The notes: generated from the sequence alone by a model not told the origin. A DNA stretch of 64,000 nt from Kitasatospora sp. CB01950 (GCF_001905465.1 NZ_LISX01000008.1:164280-228279), one strand, 5' to 3'; positions 1-9,496 are shown, numbered from the stretch's first letter. Made by a program: numbers and translations.

Positions 1-781
<781 letters not shown>

Positions 782-803
782 CGGCGTGACGGCACGAGGG
801 CAT

Positions 804-839
804 GACGGCGGGCCCGGGCGGCGTCCCGGGCCCGCCGTC
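804..839. terminator. bidirectional hairpin between glgX and the MIB methyltransferase
   Basis: A perfect 15-bp inverted repeat (804-818 with 825-839, arm GACGGCGGGCCCGGG) with a 6-nt loop lies in the 71-bp gap between two convergent gene ends. There is no U-tract, as is usual for high-GC terminators. Confidence 0.75.
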
Positions 840-852
840 CGTACGCGGTCCG

Positions 853-1713
853 TCAGACCCGGTCGGCGACGATCATCAGGTAGTGGAAGCTGCCTTCCTT
901 GTACGCCGTCAGGAACGGGTCCTCGATGCCGGTGGCCACCGAGGACCGGGCGCGCAGCTCCCAGTACGGGATGGTGTCGGCGGTCAGGTCGACCACGCTG
1001 ATCGGCACCAGGTTGTTCGCGGCCAGCGCCTTGAAGTACTGGCTGCGCGGGTGGATGTTGCAGATGTAGTGCTCGTCGATCCGGCTGACGGCCTTCGAGC
1101 GCAGGCCCATCACGTCGTTGGAGCAGCCGGTGATGCAGACGTAGCGGCCGCCGGGGGCGAGCAGGCGGGAGAACTCGCCGAACGCCTCGAAGAGGTCCAC
1201 GTACATGGTGGTCTCGTTGGTCCAGATCGCCCGGCGGGAGGCGGTCTCGAAGCCGGTGTCCAGCATGTTGCGGAAGTGGAAGCGGACCCGGTCGGCGATG
1301 CCGCGCTCGTGCGCCTGCCCGTTGGCGAAGGCGACCTGCTGCTCGGAGATGGAGATGCCGTCCACCTCGCAGCCGAAGCGCAGGTTGGCCATGATGCTGG
1401 TGCCGCCGCGACCGGAGCCGGCGTCGAGCAGCGCGTCGGTGGGCGCGATGTCGCCGAGGTGGTCGAGCAGCACGTCCGCCTGGGCGGTCTCCAGCCGGTG
1501 CATCTCCTCGATCATGCGCTCGTCGCGGGTCTCGTCCGGGCCCTCGAACACCGAGGGGTCGACCGGGCCGAGGCCGTAGTGGTGGTGGTAGAGGCCGTCG
1601 ACCTCACCGAGCTTGATGTTGACCGGGTCCTTCTCCAGGTTCCAGTAGTTCGCGACCGACTTCTGGAACGCGGTGCGCAGCACGGTGGTGGCGCTCGGGA
1701 CGGTGGTGGTCAT
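853..1713 (-). CDS. geranyl diphosphate 2-C-methyltransferase
   Basis: A 286-residue SAM-dependent methyltransferase that adds a methyl group to C2 of geranyl diphosphate, the first committed step of 2-methylisoborneol synthesis. The frame is open further upstream, but the real start is the ATG at 1713 (MTTTVPSATTVLRTAFQKSV), 35 nt after the stop of the cyclase gene. Motif I is seen as LLDAGSGRGGTS, followed by DGISISEQQ. The N-terminal YWNLEKDPVNIKLGEVDGLY and HHHYG segments are typical of the GPPMT branch of the cyclopropane-synthase-like methyltransferases. It is the last gene of the encapsulin-cyclase-methyltransferase operon, and its product feeds the cyclase encoded just upstream. Length matches the family. 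Confidence 0.92.
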   Translation of the reverse strand: MTTTVPSATTVLRTAFQKSVANYWNLEKDPVNIKLGEVDGLYHHHYGLGPVDPSVFEGPDETRDERMIEEMHRLETAQADVLLDHLGDIAPTDALLDAGSGRGGTSIMANLRFGCEVDGISISEQQVAFANGQAHERGIADRVRFHFRNMLDTGFETASRRAIWTNETTMYVDLFEAFGEFSRLLAPGGRYVCITGCSNDVMGLRSKAVSRIDEHYICNIHPRSQYFKALAANNLVPISVVDLTADTIPYWELRARSSVATGIEDPFLTAYKEGSFHYLMIVADRV

Positions 1714-1748
1714 GTACGGCGTACTCCTCAACTGGCGGTGACGGGGGA

Positions 1749-2942
1749 TCAGTCGGTCTGGTAGCGGGCGCTGCCCGCATGCCACTCGCGGTTGCCGCCG
1801 ACCCAGGCCCAGGTGCCGGCCAGGAAGCGGCGCAGCTCGGGCGAGCCGGTCAGGGCGAGGGCGGAGGCCTCGGCCTCGAAGGTGTGCATCAGTTCGTCGT
1901 GGATCGCCACGCTCTGCTGGACGGCCTCCTCCAGGGAGCAGCCCTCCTCGGTGGCGATCAGCATCGGCAGGCTGAAGTCGCCGGGGTCTTCCTTGGCCAT
2001 CGAGTACAGGTCGTTCATCAGCACGGTGGCGGTGCCGGCCAGGGTGAAGGCGCGGCGCACGGCGGGGTCGGCGAACTCGGCCTGCGGGACTTCGTAGCCG
2101 GCGATCGCGTCGACCAGCACCATGCACGGGATGAAGGAGTTCTCGTGGCGGTGCATCAGGTACTCCCACACCGGCGGGCGGTGCCCGGTGGTGTGCCACA
2201 TGCCTTCCTGGCCGTACGCCACGAACATGATCGCCAGTTCGTGCCGCAGCCGCCGGACCTGGTTCCAACTGGCGTACGGGGCAAGGCCGTCCAGTGCGGA
2301 GCGGAGCGCCTTGGCGACCGGGTCCTGCTGGATGTGCGCCTCCAGTTGGGGGGCGTAGCGGCGCGGCAGGTGGGCCTGGTCGATGGTGGAGTGGCAGATC
2401 GCCAGGCGTTGGCCGAGCACCTCGTGCCGGGCTTCCTCGACCTCGGCGTCGACGATGTGGTCGTCCACGGACCACTCGGAGAGGCCGCACTTGGCGGCGG
2501 CGAGCAGCCGGTCGGGGTCGTCGGTCTCGGGGTGGCCGAGCATCATCAGCCGGCCGAAGTTGGCCTTGCGGAGCATGTCGGTGCGGCCGGGGTAGATGCC
2601 GATCCCCTCGGCCCATTCGATCAGCCGCTCGTTGACCAGGTCGCCGAGCGCCGGGTCGTCGCGCACCGCGGGCGGGCAGTACAGCGCGGGGGCCTTGCCG
2701 TTGGTGATCGGCCGGGCGGCGGGGGCGTCCCGGACGATGTCGTCGGTCGCGCCCTTGCCCTGGTGGGGGACGGTCGGGCGGTGGGTGAGCAGGCCGCTGG
2801 TGCCGAGGCCGGTGGGGCCGGGGGCGTGCCAGGTGAGCCGCTCGGGGGCGGGGCGCTCGGGGTGGGTGAGGATGGCGGAGACCAGCGCCGCCAGCTCGTG
2901 GGTGCCGTGCGGGGCGAGCGTCCGGGTGAGCAGTGAGGGCAT
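1749..2942 (-). CDS. 2-methylisoborneol synthase (terpene cyclase, probable encapsulin cargo)
   Basis: A 397-residue class I terpene cyclase that converts 2-methyl-GPP to 2-methylisoborneol, an earthy odorant. The Mg-binding motifs are visible: D160-D161-x-x-x-D165 (DDHIVD) and the NSE triad N310, S314, E318 in NDLYSMAKE. The catalytic domain begins near residue 85. The first 80 or so residues are Pro/Gly/Thr-rich and look disordered, including GPTGLGTSG. In family 2B encapsulin systems a disordered N-terminal extension of the cyclase is the shell-targeting segment, so the same role is inferred here. The gene starts 29 nt after the encapsulin stop and ends 35 nt before the methyltransferase start, as expected of one operon. 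Confidence 0.93.
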   Translation of the reverse strand: MPSLLTRTLAPHGTHELAALVSAILTHPERPAPERLTWHAPGPTGLGTSGLLTHRPTVPHQGKGATDDIVRDAPAARPITNGKAPALYCPPAVRDDPALGDLVNERLIEWAEGIGIYPGRTDMLRKANFGRLMMLGHPETDDPDRLLAAAKCGLSEWSVDDHIVDAEVEEARHEVLGQRLAICHSTIDQAHLPRRYAPQLEAHIQQDPVAKALRSALDGLAPYASWNQVRRLRHELAIMFVAYGQEGMWHTTGHRPPVWEYLMHRHENSFIPCMVLVDAIAGYEVPQAEFADPAVRRAFTLAGTATVLMNDLYSMAKEDPGDFSLPMLIATEEGCSLEEAVQQSVAIHDELMHTFEAEASALALTGSPELRRFLAGTWAWVGGNREWHAGSARYQTD

Positions 2943-2971
2943 GTCGGTCCTCTGTTCGACGTGGGGGACGG

Positions 2972-4381
2972 TCAGGACCGCGGCTGGTCGACCTCGACGT
3001 TCTCCAGTACGCCCAGTGCGTCGGGGACCAGGATCGCGGCGGAGTAGTACGTGGAGACCAGGTAGTTGACGACGGCCTTCTCGTCGATGCCCATGAAGCG
3101 GACGTTCAGGCCGGGCTCGACCTCGTCGGGGATGTTGACCTGGGTGAGGCCGACCACGCCCTGGTTGTGCTCGCCGGTGCGCATCGCGAGGATCGAGCTG
3201 GTGCCGCCGCGGACCGGGATCTTGCTGCAGGGCAGCAGCGGGACGCCGCGCCAGGCGGGCGCCCGGTGGCCGTTGACCTCGGCGGTGGAGAAGTAGACGC
3301 CGCGCCGGTTGGCCTCCCGGCCGAACGCGGCGATCGCCTTGGGGTGGGCGAACAGGTAGTCGGTGTCGCGGCGCATCGCGAGCAGTTCGTCCAGGTCGTC
3401 GGGGCTCGGCGCACCGGCGTGGGTCTGGATCCGCTGGTCGAAGGCGCAGTTGGCGAGCAGCCCGAACTCCGGGTTGTTGACGATCTCGTACTCCTGGCGC
3501 TCGCGGAGCGCCTCGATGGTCAGCCGCAGCTGTTCCTCGGTCTGGTCCATCGGCTTGCTGTACAGGTCGGCGACCCGGCTGTGCACCCGCAGCACCGTCT
3601 GGGCGACGCTCAACTCGTACTCGCGCGGCCCGAGTTCGTAGTCGACGAAGGCGGTGGGGAGCCGGTACTCGCCCTCGTGGCCGGCCGACATGTCGATCCT
3701 GGCCTCGCCGTGCTCGTTCTGCTCGGCGGCCTGCCCGGCCTGGAAGAGGGCGATCTGCGCCTGCAGGGCCGGGGAGCGGTCCACGATCTCCTGGAAGGCC
3801 GCCCAGGGCAGCGACATCGCGGTGCCGGCGGTGGCGGCCTTCACGGTGTACGGCCAGCGCCCGTCGGCGGTGTTGAGCGCCTCGTCGCCGAGGTGGTCGC
3901 CGTCGGCGTGCACGGCGAGCACGGTGTCGTCGCCGTACTTGCCGGTGCCGATCCGTTCGACCTTGCCGTGCGCGATCAGGAAGACCTCGCCGATCGGCGT
4001 GCCCTCCTGGACCAGCACCTCGCCGGCGGCGAAGCCGCGCTGGACGAAGCGGTCGGCGAGCTGGTTCAGGACGGCGTAGTCCTCGAAGCCGCGCAGCACC
4101 GGAACTTCGGTCAGGGTGGGCCCCGCCACCTTGACCTCCCGGCCGGTCTGCACGAAGGACACCCGGCCGCGGCCGACCGCGTGGCTGAGCCGGCGGTTGA
4201 CCCGGTAGGTGCCGGCCGAGACCTGGACCCAGGGCAGCTTGCGCAGCAGCCAGCGCGAGCTGATCTCCTGCATCTGCGGCTTGGACTTGGTCGTGGTGGC
4301 GAGGTTGCGCGCCGCCGCGGTGCTCAGGCTCTGCGGTGCCGGCGCCTGGGCTTCGGGGGCGTGCTCGGTCTCGACCGACAT
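2972..4381 (-). CDS. family 2B encapsulin shell protein with cNMP-binding domain (EshA-like)
   Basis: A 469-residue protein of the group long annotated as cyclic-nucleotide-binding or EshA-like, now recognised as family 2B encapsulins. Residues 1-90 (including TTTKSKPQMQEISSRWLLRKLPWVQV) and about 235-469 are the two parts of the HK97-fold shell protomer. Inserted at about 93-212 is a cNMP-binding-type beta-roll with GEVFLIAHGKVE and a phosphate-cassette-like GDHLGDEAL followed by R175. Such proteins self-assemble into 60-subunit compartments. The AGGAG ribosome-binding site lies 6 nt upstream of the ATG at 4381. It is promoter-proximal in the MIB operon, so shell, cargo and supplier enzyme are co-expressed. 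Nucleotide binding itself is not proven by sequence. Confidence 0.92.
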   Translation of the reverse strand: MSVETEHAPEAQAPAPQSLSTAAARNLATTTKSKPQMQEISSRWLLRKLPWVQVSAGTYRVNRRLSHAVGRGRVSFVQTGREVKVAGPTLTEVPVLRGFEDYAVLNQLADRFVQRGFAAGEVLVQEGTPIGEVFLIAHGKVERIGTGKYGDDTVLAVHADGDHLGDEALNTADGRWPYTVKAATAGTAMSLPWAAFQEIVDRSPALQAQIALFQAGQAAEQNEHGEARIDMSAGHEGEYRLPTAFVDYELGPREYELSVAQTVLRVHSRVADLYSKPMDQTEEQLRLTIEALRERQEYEIVNNPEFGLLANCAFDQRIQTHAGAPSPDDLDELLAMRRDTDYLFAHPKAIAAFGREANRRGVYFSTAEVNGHRAPAWRGVPLLPCSKIPVRGGTSSILAMRTGEHNQGVVGLTQVNIPDEVEPGLNVRFMGIDEKAVVNYLVSTYYSAAILVPDALGVLENVEVDQPRS

Positions 4382-4699
4382 GCTTTTCTCCTGCGCTGCT
4401 CGGGGTGATCCACCGCGATCACGTCGGCCAGATCAGACACTGCGATGCCGGGGGGCCTGCAAGCAGGCGCTCGGAGCGCGAGAATCGCCAAACGCGCGCC
4501 CCCACGCCGTTTCCCGCCGGGAGTGCGCCCATGCGCCGGGGGGCTTCCGCCGACGGCGCGCGACGCTGCGGGCGACCCGAACGGCGCAATGGGGAGCGCC
4601 GCGATCTGCCCTGACGCCCCCTCCTTCCTGGCCGGATCTCACCGACAGGGGCAAAAAAGCAGATGAGAAATGTCAGCGGGTGCGCCTACCCTCTCGGCG
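4382..4699. other. divergent promoter region, encapsulin operon / ABC exporter
   Basis: A 318-bp spacer with no credible gene. On the minus strand it carries the encapsulin ribosome-binding site (AGGAG). On the plus strand the hexamer TACCCT at 4687-4692 lies 7 nt before the ATG at 4700, the spacing expected of a leaderless transcript. No clear operator palindrome was found. Confidence 0.5.
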
Positions 4700-6544
4700 A
4701 TGGCCGAGAACCAGAACCCCACTCCGCCCACCCCAGCGGATTCGAACACTCCGTCAACCGGCGGCACCGGAAGTTCACCCGGATCGGTACCCCGATCGCC
4801 GGTACGCTCCCTGCTGCGCCTGTGGCCGTACGCCCGCGAGGCGCGCTGGCGGATCTTCGGCTCGATGGCCGCCGCCGGGCTCGCCTCGCTCAGCGTGCTG
4901 GCCGTGCCGATCGTGCTGCGCGGCATCGTGGACGGGCCGATCGCCCACCACGACCTGTCGGGGCTGTGGCCGCTGGCCCTCGCCCTGCTGCTGCTCGGCC
5001 TCGCCGAGGCCGCCCTGTTCGGCGTCCGCCGGATCATCGTGGCCCGCCCGCTGGCCAAGGTGGAGACCAAGCTGCGCGGCGACCTGTTCGCCAAGCTCCA
5101 GCGGCTGCCGATCTCCTTCCACGACCGCTGGCCGTCCGGGCAGCTGCTCTCCCGGGCCACCTCGGACCTGTTCGTGATGCGGCTGTTCCTGGCCTTCCCG
5201 CTGGTCTTCCTGGTGGTCAACTCCACCGTCTTCCTGACCGGCACCGCGCTGATGTTCACCCTGGACTGGCGGCTCGCGCTGATCACGCTGATCCCGGCGA
5301 TCCCGCTGATCATCTACACCCGCCGCTTCGAGGCCGGGTACTCGGCCGCCTCCCGGCTCGCCCAGGACCAGAACGGCGACCTCGCCACCGTCGTCGAGGA
5401 GTCGGTGCTCGGCATCCGCATCCTCAAGGCCTTCGGCCGGCACCGCACCATGGCCGAGGAGTTCCGCCGGCACAGCGCCGACCTGCGCGAGACCGAACTG
5501 CGCAAGGCCGACCTGCTCGGCAACCTGTGGGCGGCCATCGTCGGCCTGCCCGAACTCGCCCTCGGTGCCGCCCTCGCCACCGGCGCCGTCCTGGTCGCCC
5601 ACGACGAACTCTCGGCCGGCACCCTGGTCGCCTTCCTCTCCACCGCGCTCGCCCTGCGCTGGCCGGTCGAGTCGATCGGCTGGCTGCTCGGCTTCGCCGC
5701 CGAGGCCGCCAGCGCCGCCAACCGCTACTTCGAGGTGATGGACGAGCCGGAGCCCACCGACCCGCCCTCCGGCGAGGCCCCCTCGGACGACCGCGGCATC
5801 CGCTTCACCGGCGTCCGCTTCCGCTATCCCGACGCCCCGGCGGGCACCCCCGACCTGCTCGCCGGCATCGACCTGCACATCCGCCCCGGCGAGACGCTCG
5901 CGCTGGTCGGCGCCACCGGCAGCGGCAAGACCACCCTCACCGCGCTGCTCCCCCGCCTGTACGAGCCGACCGCCGGGTCGATCACGCTGGACGGCACCGA
6001 CGTCCGCGACCTGCCGCGCGAGGAGCTGCGCCGCCTGGTCGCCGTCGCCTTCGAGGAACCCACCCTGTTCTCCGCCACCGTCCGGGAGAACGTCCTGATG
6101 GGCGCCCCCGGCGCCGACCCGCAGCGGCTCGCCGGCGCCCTCGACACCGCGCAGGCCGGCTTCGTCGAGCGGCTCCCCGAGGGCCTGGACACCGAGGTCG
6201 GCGAGCAGGGCCTGAGCCTCTCCGGCGGCCAGCGCCAGCGCCTCGCGCTGGCCCGCGCGGTGGTCGGCGAACCCCGCTTCCTGGTCCTCGACGACCCGCT
6301 GTCCGCGCTCGACGTGCACACCGAGGCCCTGGTGGAACGCGCCCTGCGGCGGGTCCTCGCCGACACCACCGCGCTCGTCGTCGCGCACCGCCCGTCCACC
6401 GTGCTGCTGGCCGACCGGGTCGCGCTGCTCGACGACGGGCGGATCGCCGCCGTCGGCACCCACCACGAACTCCTGCAGTCCTGTCCCGCCTACCGGGCCC
6501 TGATGTCCGGCGAATCCGAACTGGAAGGGGCGCTGGCCCGATGA
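4700..6544 (+). CDS. heterodimeric ABC exporter, degenerate-site subunit
   Basis: A 614-residue ABC exporter half-transporter with an N-terminal six-helix membrane domain followed by a nucleotide-binding domain. Walker A is GATGSGKTT at about 404-412 and the signature is LSGGQ at about 507. Walker B reads LVLDDPLSALD, so the catalytic glutamate is replaced by aspartate, and the Q-loop reads AFEEPTLF without the usual glutamine. These are marks of the non-hydrolysing site of asymmetric exporters of the BmrCD/TM287-288 type. Start: the ATG at 4700 is preferred over 4670 because a TACCCT box sits 7 nt before it; no good Shine-Dalgarno is seen for either. It overlaps the partner gene by ATGA. Substrate unknown. 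Confidence 0.88.
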   Translation: MAENQNPTPPTPADSNTPSTGGTGSSPGSVPRSPVRSLLRLWPYAREARWRIFGSMAAAGLASLSVLAVPIVLRGIVDGPIAHHDLSGLWPLALALLLLGLAEAALFGVRRIIVARPLAKVETKLRGDLFAKLQRLPISFHDRWPSGQLLSRATSDLFVMRLFLAFPLVFLVVNSTVFLTGTALMFTLDWRLALITLIPAIPLIIYTRRFEAGYSAASRLAQDQNGDLATVVEESVLGIRILKAFGRHRTMAEEFRRHSADLRETELRKADLLGNLWAAIVGLPELALGAALATGAVLVAHDELSAGTLVAFLSTALALRWPVESIGWLLGFAAEAASAANRYFEVMDEPEPTDPPSGEAPSDDRGIRFTGVRFRYPDAPAGTPDLLAGIDLHIRPGETLALVGATGSGKTTLTALLPRLYEPTAGSITLDGTDVRDLPREELRRLVAVAFEEPTLFSATVRENVLMGAPGADPQRLAGALDTAQAGFVERLPEGLDTEVGEQGLSLSGGQRQRLALARAVVGEPRFLVLDDPLSALDVHTEALVERALRRVLADTTALVVAHRPSTVLLADRVALLDDGRIAAVGTHHELLQSCPAYRALMSGESELEGALAR

Positions 6545-8373
6545 CCACCGCCGTCGCGGAACCCGCCGTCGAAGAGGACGACCTGCCCCCCGCGGCCGAC
6601 GACGACCAGGACATCCCCGTCCCGCCCGGCGCGCCCCGCGCCCTGCTCGGCTCGCTGCTCGCCCCGCACCGCCGCCGGATCGTCCTCGCCGTGCTCGCCG
6701 TCCTGGTCCAGCAGGCCGCCCTGCAGGCCGGGCCGCTGCTGGTCGCCTTCGCCATCGACCGCGGCATCCCCGCCCTGCGCGACCACGACTCCGGTCCGCT
6801 GATCGCCGTCACCGCCGGCTACCTGGGCTGCGCGCTCGTCGCCACCCTGCTGCAACGTTTCTTCATCAGGTTCGCGGCCCGGATCAACCAGGACATCCTG
6901 CTCGACCTGCGCGGCCGGATCTTCCGGCACGCCCAGCGGCTCAGCCTGGACTTCCACGAGCGCTACACCTCCGGCCGGATCATCTCCCGCGCCACCAGCG
7001 ACGTGGACACCCTGCGCGAACTGCTCGCCGAGGGCCTCCAGGAACTCCTGATGGTCTGTCTGTCCGTCGGCTACATCACCGTGGTGCTCTGCCTGATGGA
7101 CTGGCGCCTGGGCCTGGCCTCCCTGGTGTCCTTCCTGCCGATGTACCTGATCATCAGGTCCTTCCGCCGCCGCTCCCAGCAGGTCTACCGCCGCTCCCGC
7201 ACCGCGGTGGCCGGGCTGATCGTCCGCTTCACCGAGACCATGAACGGCATCCGCCCGGTCCAGGCGTTCCGCCGCGAAGCCGCCAACAACAAGGCCTTCG
7301 ACACCGTCAACCAGCAGTCCGCCACCGCCACCGCGGACGGCCTCCTGGAGATGGCCCGGTACGTCTTCCTCTCCCGGATGACCGCCAACACCTGGATCAC
7401 CGGCGTGGTCGTCCTCGGCGCCCTGCTGGTCAGCGACGGCAGCCTCGAACTCGGCGTGCTCACCGCCTTCGTGCTCTACCTGCGCCGGCTCTACGACCCG
7501 ATCGACCAGCTGGCGATGTTCCTGAACAGCTACCAGTCGGCCGCCGCCGCCCTGGAGAAGATGGCCGGCCTGCTCGCCCACGAGCCCTCCGTCCCCGAGC
7601 CCACCGAACCCGCCCCACTCCCCGCCGCCACCGGCAAGGGCCGCGAAGTCGCCTTCCGCGACACCCGGTTCGGGTACGCCAACGGCAAGGAGATCCTCCC
7701 CGCGTTCGACCTCGTCCTCCCCGCCGGCCGGACCACCGCCGTGGTCGGCGCGACCGGCGCCGGCAAGTCCACCCTCGCCAAGCTGCTCGCCCGCTTCTAC
7801 GACCCCACCGCCGGCGCCGTCACCCTCGACGGCGTCGACCTGCGCGACCTCACCACCGCCGACCTGCGGGCCAACGTCGTGATGGTCACCCAGGAGTCGT
7901 TCCTGTTCTCCGGCACCGTCGCCGAGAACATCGCCGTCGGCAAGCCCGACGCCACCCGTCCCGAGATCGAGGCCGCGGCCCGCGCCATCGGCGCCCACGA
8001 CTTCATCACCGCCCTCCCCGACGGCTACGACACCGACGTCCGCAAGCGCGGCGGCCGCATCTCCGCCGGCCAACGCCAACTCGTCGCCTTCGCCCGGGCC
8101 CTGCTCGCCGACCCCGCCGTCCTCATCCTCGACGAGGCGACGTCCTCCCTCGACGTCCCCGGCGAACAGGCCGTCCAGCACGCCATGCAGACCGTCCTGG
8201 CCGGCCGCACCGCCGTGATCATCGCCCACCGCCTCTCCACCGTCGAGATCGCCGACCGCGTCCTCGTCATGGATCAGGGCCGCATCGTCGAGGACGGCAC
8301 CCCCGCCACCCTCATCGCCGGCGAAGGCCGCTTCGCGACGCTCCACCAGACCTGGAAGGACAGCCTGGTGTAG
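6541..8373 (+). CDS. heterodimeric ABC exporter, consensus-site subunit
   Basis: A 610-residue half-transporter translationally coupled to the preceding gene (ATGA overlap at 6541-6544). An acidic N-terminal tail of about 35 residues is followed by a six-helix membrane domain. The nucleotide-binding domain has Walker A GATGAGKST, Q-loop VTQESFLF, Walker B LILDEATSSLD with the catalytic glutamate, and H-loop AHRLST. The signature is ISAGQ rather than LSGGQ. Its intact Walker B, Q-loop and histidine complement the degenerate set in the upstream subunit, so one composite ATP site should hydrolyse. It ends 5 bp before the convergent nadR stop. Multidrug or lipid export is the family norm; no substrate can be named. 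Confidence 0.9.
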   Translation: MTTAVAEPAVEEDDLPPAADDDQDIPVPPGAPRALLGSLLAPHRRRIVLAVLAVLVQQAALQAGPLLVAFAIDRGIPALRDHDSGPLIAVTAGYLGCALVATLLQRFFIRFAARINQDILLDLRGRIFRHAQRLSLDFHERYTSGRIISRATSDVDTLRELLAEGLQELLMVCLSVGYITVVLCLMDWRLGLASLVSFLPMYLIIRSFRRRSQQVYRRSRTAVAGLIVRFTETMNGIRPVQAFRREAANNKAFDTVNQQSATATADGLLEMARYVFLSRMTANTWITGVVVLGALLVSDGSLELGVLTAFVLYLRRLYDPIDQLAMFLNSYQSAAAALEKMAGLLAHEPSVPEPTEPAPLPAATGKGREVAFRDTRFGYANGKEILPAFDLVLPAGRTTAVVGATGAGKSTLAKLLARFYDPTAGAVTLDGVDLRDLTTADLRANVVMVTQESFLFSGTVAENIAVGKPDATRPEIEAAARAIGAHDFITALPDGYDTDVRKRGGRISAGQRQLVAFARALLADPAVLILDEATSSLDVPGEQAVQHAMQTVLAGRTAVIIAHRLSTVEIADRVLVMDQGRIVEDGTPATLIAGEGRFATLHQTWKDSLV

Positions 8374-8377
8374 CCAT

Positions 8378-9496
8378 TCAGGGGTTCGTGGGGGGTGCCT
8401 CCACGAACCCCTGGAGGAGCTCTTCCCCAAGCCCCTGGAAGAGCGCCCGCAGCACCGCTTCCACCCTCTCCTCCCGGCTCCCCCGCACCTCGATCCACCG
8501 CTGCCCGGAGGCCCCGAGCACCTCGCGGAAGCGCCCGCTCATCCACTCCCGCAGGTGCTCCCCGTCCCGCAGCCCGTCGTCCTCGAACGCCACCCCCTCG
8601 TGCGAGGTCAGGACGTACAGCTCGCGCCGCGCCTGCGTCGCCACCGCCGCCCAGGTCTCCGGCGCGGTGCGGCCGCAGTACCGCTCCTCCCAGACCGCCG
8701 TCGCCAGCAGGTCGGTGTCGCAGACCAGCACCGGCCCCCCGGCCCTCGCCGCCCGCTCCTCGGCCTCCGCCTGCCGCTTCCGCACCAGCGCGAAGTCCCG
8801 CCCGTCCCATTCCAGTTGGTCGACCGTCGGCATCGGGTCACCCGCCGTCGCCGCCACCCCCCGGGCGACGGCGAGCTTCGAGGCGGTGAGTTCCCGGCCG
8901 TACTCCGCGACCCACCCGGTGAGTGCGTGCACCCCGCCCCGCGCCCGCAGCGCGCGGGCGAGGTCGAGCGAGAGCGTGGTGGTCCCGGTCGATTCCGCGC
9001 CGAGGACGATCACCCGCCGCGCGAGCCCGGCCCGGACGGCGGGTTCGAGGTCCGCCCAGTGCGCCGCCGGATCGGCGCGCACCTCGGTGCCGGAGACCGG
9101 AAACGTGGCCCGGTCCACGTCGAGTACGACGGGCGCGGCGTCGAAGCGGCGGGCGAGCTCGTACCCGTACTCCTCCGACGAGAACACCGCGTCGATGCTC
9201 TCGCCCGGCCGCAACGCCTCCCGCATCAGCGCGACATGGCCGTCCCAGATCTCCGGGTCCTGGTAGTCGACGGGGATGTTGTCGACCGTCCCGACCACCC
9301 GCACCTGCGAGTCCCCTCGCCAGACCTCGCGGATCCAGCGGACCCGGTCGTCCAGCGGAATCGTCTCGCTGTCGGCGGCCATCACCACCACGGTGACGCG
9401 CTCGGCGGCGTCGGCCGCGCTGCGGATCAGGAAGTGGTGCCCGGCGTGCGGCGGATAGAACTTCCCGATCACCAGGGCGTGCTGGAACAGGCTCAT
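8378..9496 (-). CDS. nadR: NadR-like nicotinamide mononucleotide adenylyltransferase / ribosylnicotinamide kinase
   Basis: A 372-residue two-domain protein predicted to phosphorylate nicotinamide riboside and adenylate the resulting NMN to NAD. The N-terminal nucleotidyltransferase domain has GKFYPPHAGH with the catalytic HxGH. The C-terminal domain starts near residue 165 with the kinase P-loop. That loop reads GAESTGTTTL, so the usual lysine of GxxxxGK(S/T) is replaced by threonine. No N-terminal repressor helix-turn-helix is present, unlike E. coli NadR. The ATG at 9496 overlaps the pnuC stop (ATGA), so the importer and salvage enzyme form one operon. The last 12 or so codons lie inside a palindromic repeat at 8379-8413. 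Confidence 0.85.
   Translation of the reverse strand: MSLFQHALVIGKFYPPHAGHHFLIRSAADAAERVTVVVMAADSETIPLDDRVRWIREVWRGDSQVRVVGTVDNIPVDYQDPEIWDGHVALMREALRPGESIDAVFSSEEYGYELARRFDAAPVVLDVDRATFPVSGTEVRADPAAHWADLEPAVRAGLARRVIVLGAESTGTTTLSLDLARALRARGGVHALTGWVAEYGRELTASKLAVARGVAATAGDPMPTVDQLEWDGRDFALVRKRQAEAEERAARAGGPVLVCDTDLLATAVWEERYCGRTAPETWAAVATQARRELYVLTSHEGVAFEDDGLRDGEHLREWMSGRFREVLGASGQRWIEVRGSREERVEAVLRALFQGLGEELLQGFVEAPPTNP
8379..8413. repeat. palindromic repeat R1, convergent terminator overlapping the nadR 3' end
   Basis: A perfect 13-bp inverted repeat: CAGGGGTTCGTGG at 8379-8391 and CCACGAACCCCTG at 8401-8413, with a 9-nt loop. It is the same design as the hairpin at 13670-13703, with one base pair changed per arm. 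It probably terminates the ABC exporter transcript and lies inside the last codons of nadR on the other strand. Confidence 0.75.

Noticed and set aside
853..2616. 587-residue continuous frame suggesting a fused cyclase-methyltransferase
   Set aside because: The upstream part is an out-of-frame translation of the cyclase gene; the methyltransferase starts at ATG 1713.
4663..8373. 1236-residue frame suggesting a fused ABC transporter
   Set aside because: The first half is an Arg/Pro-rich shadow of the upstream subunit in another frame; the real second subunit starts at ATG 6541.
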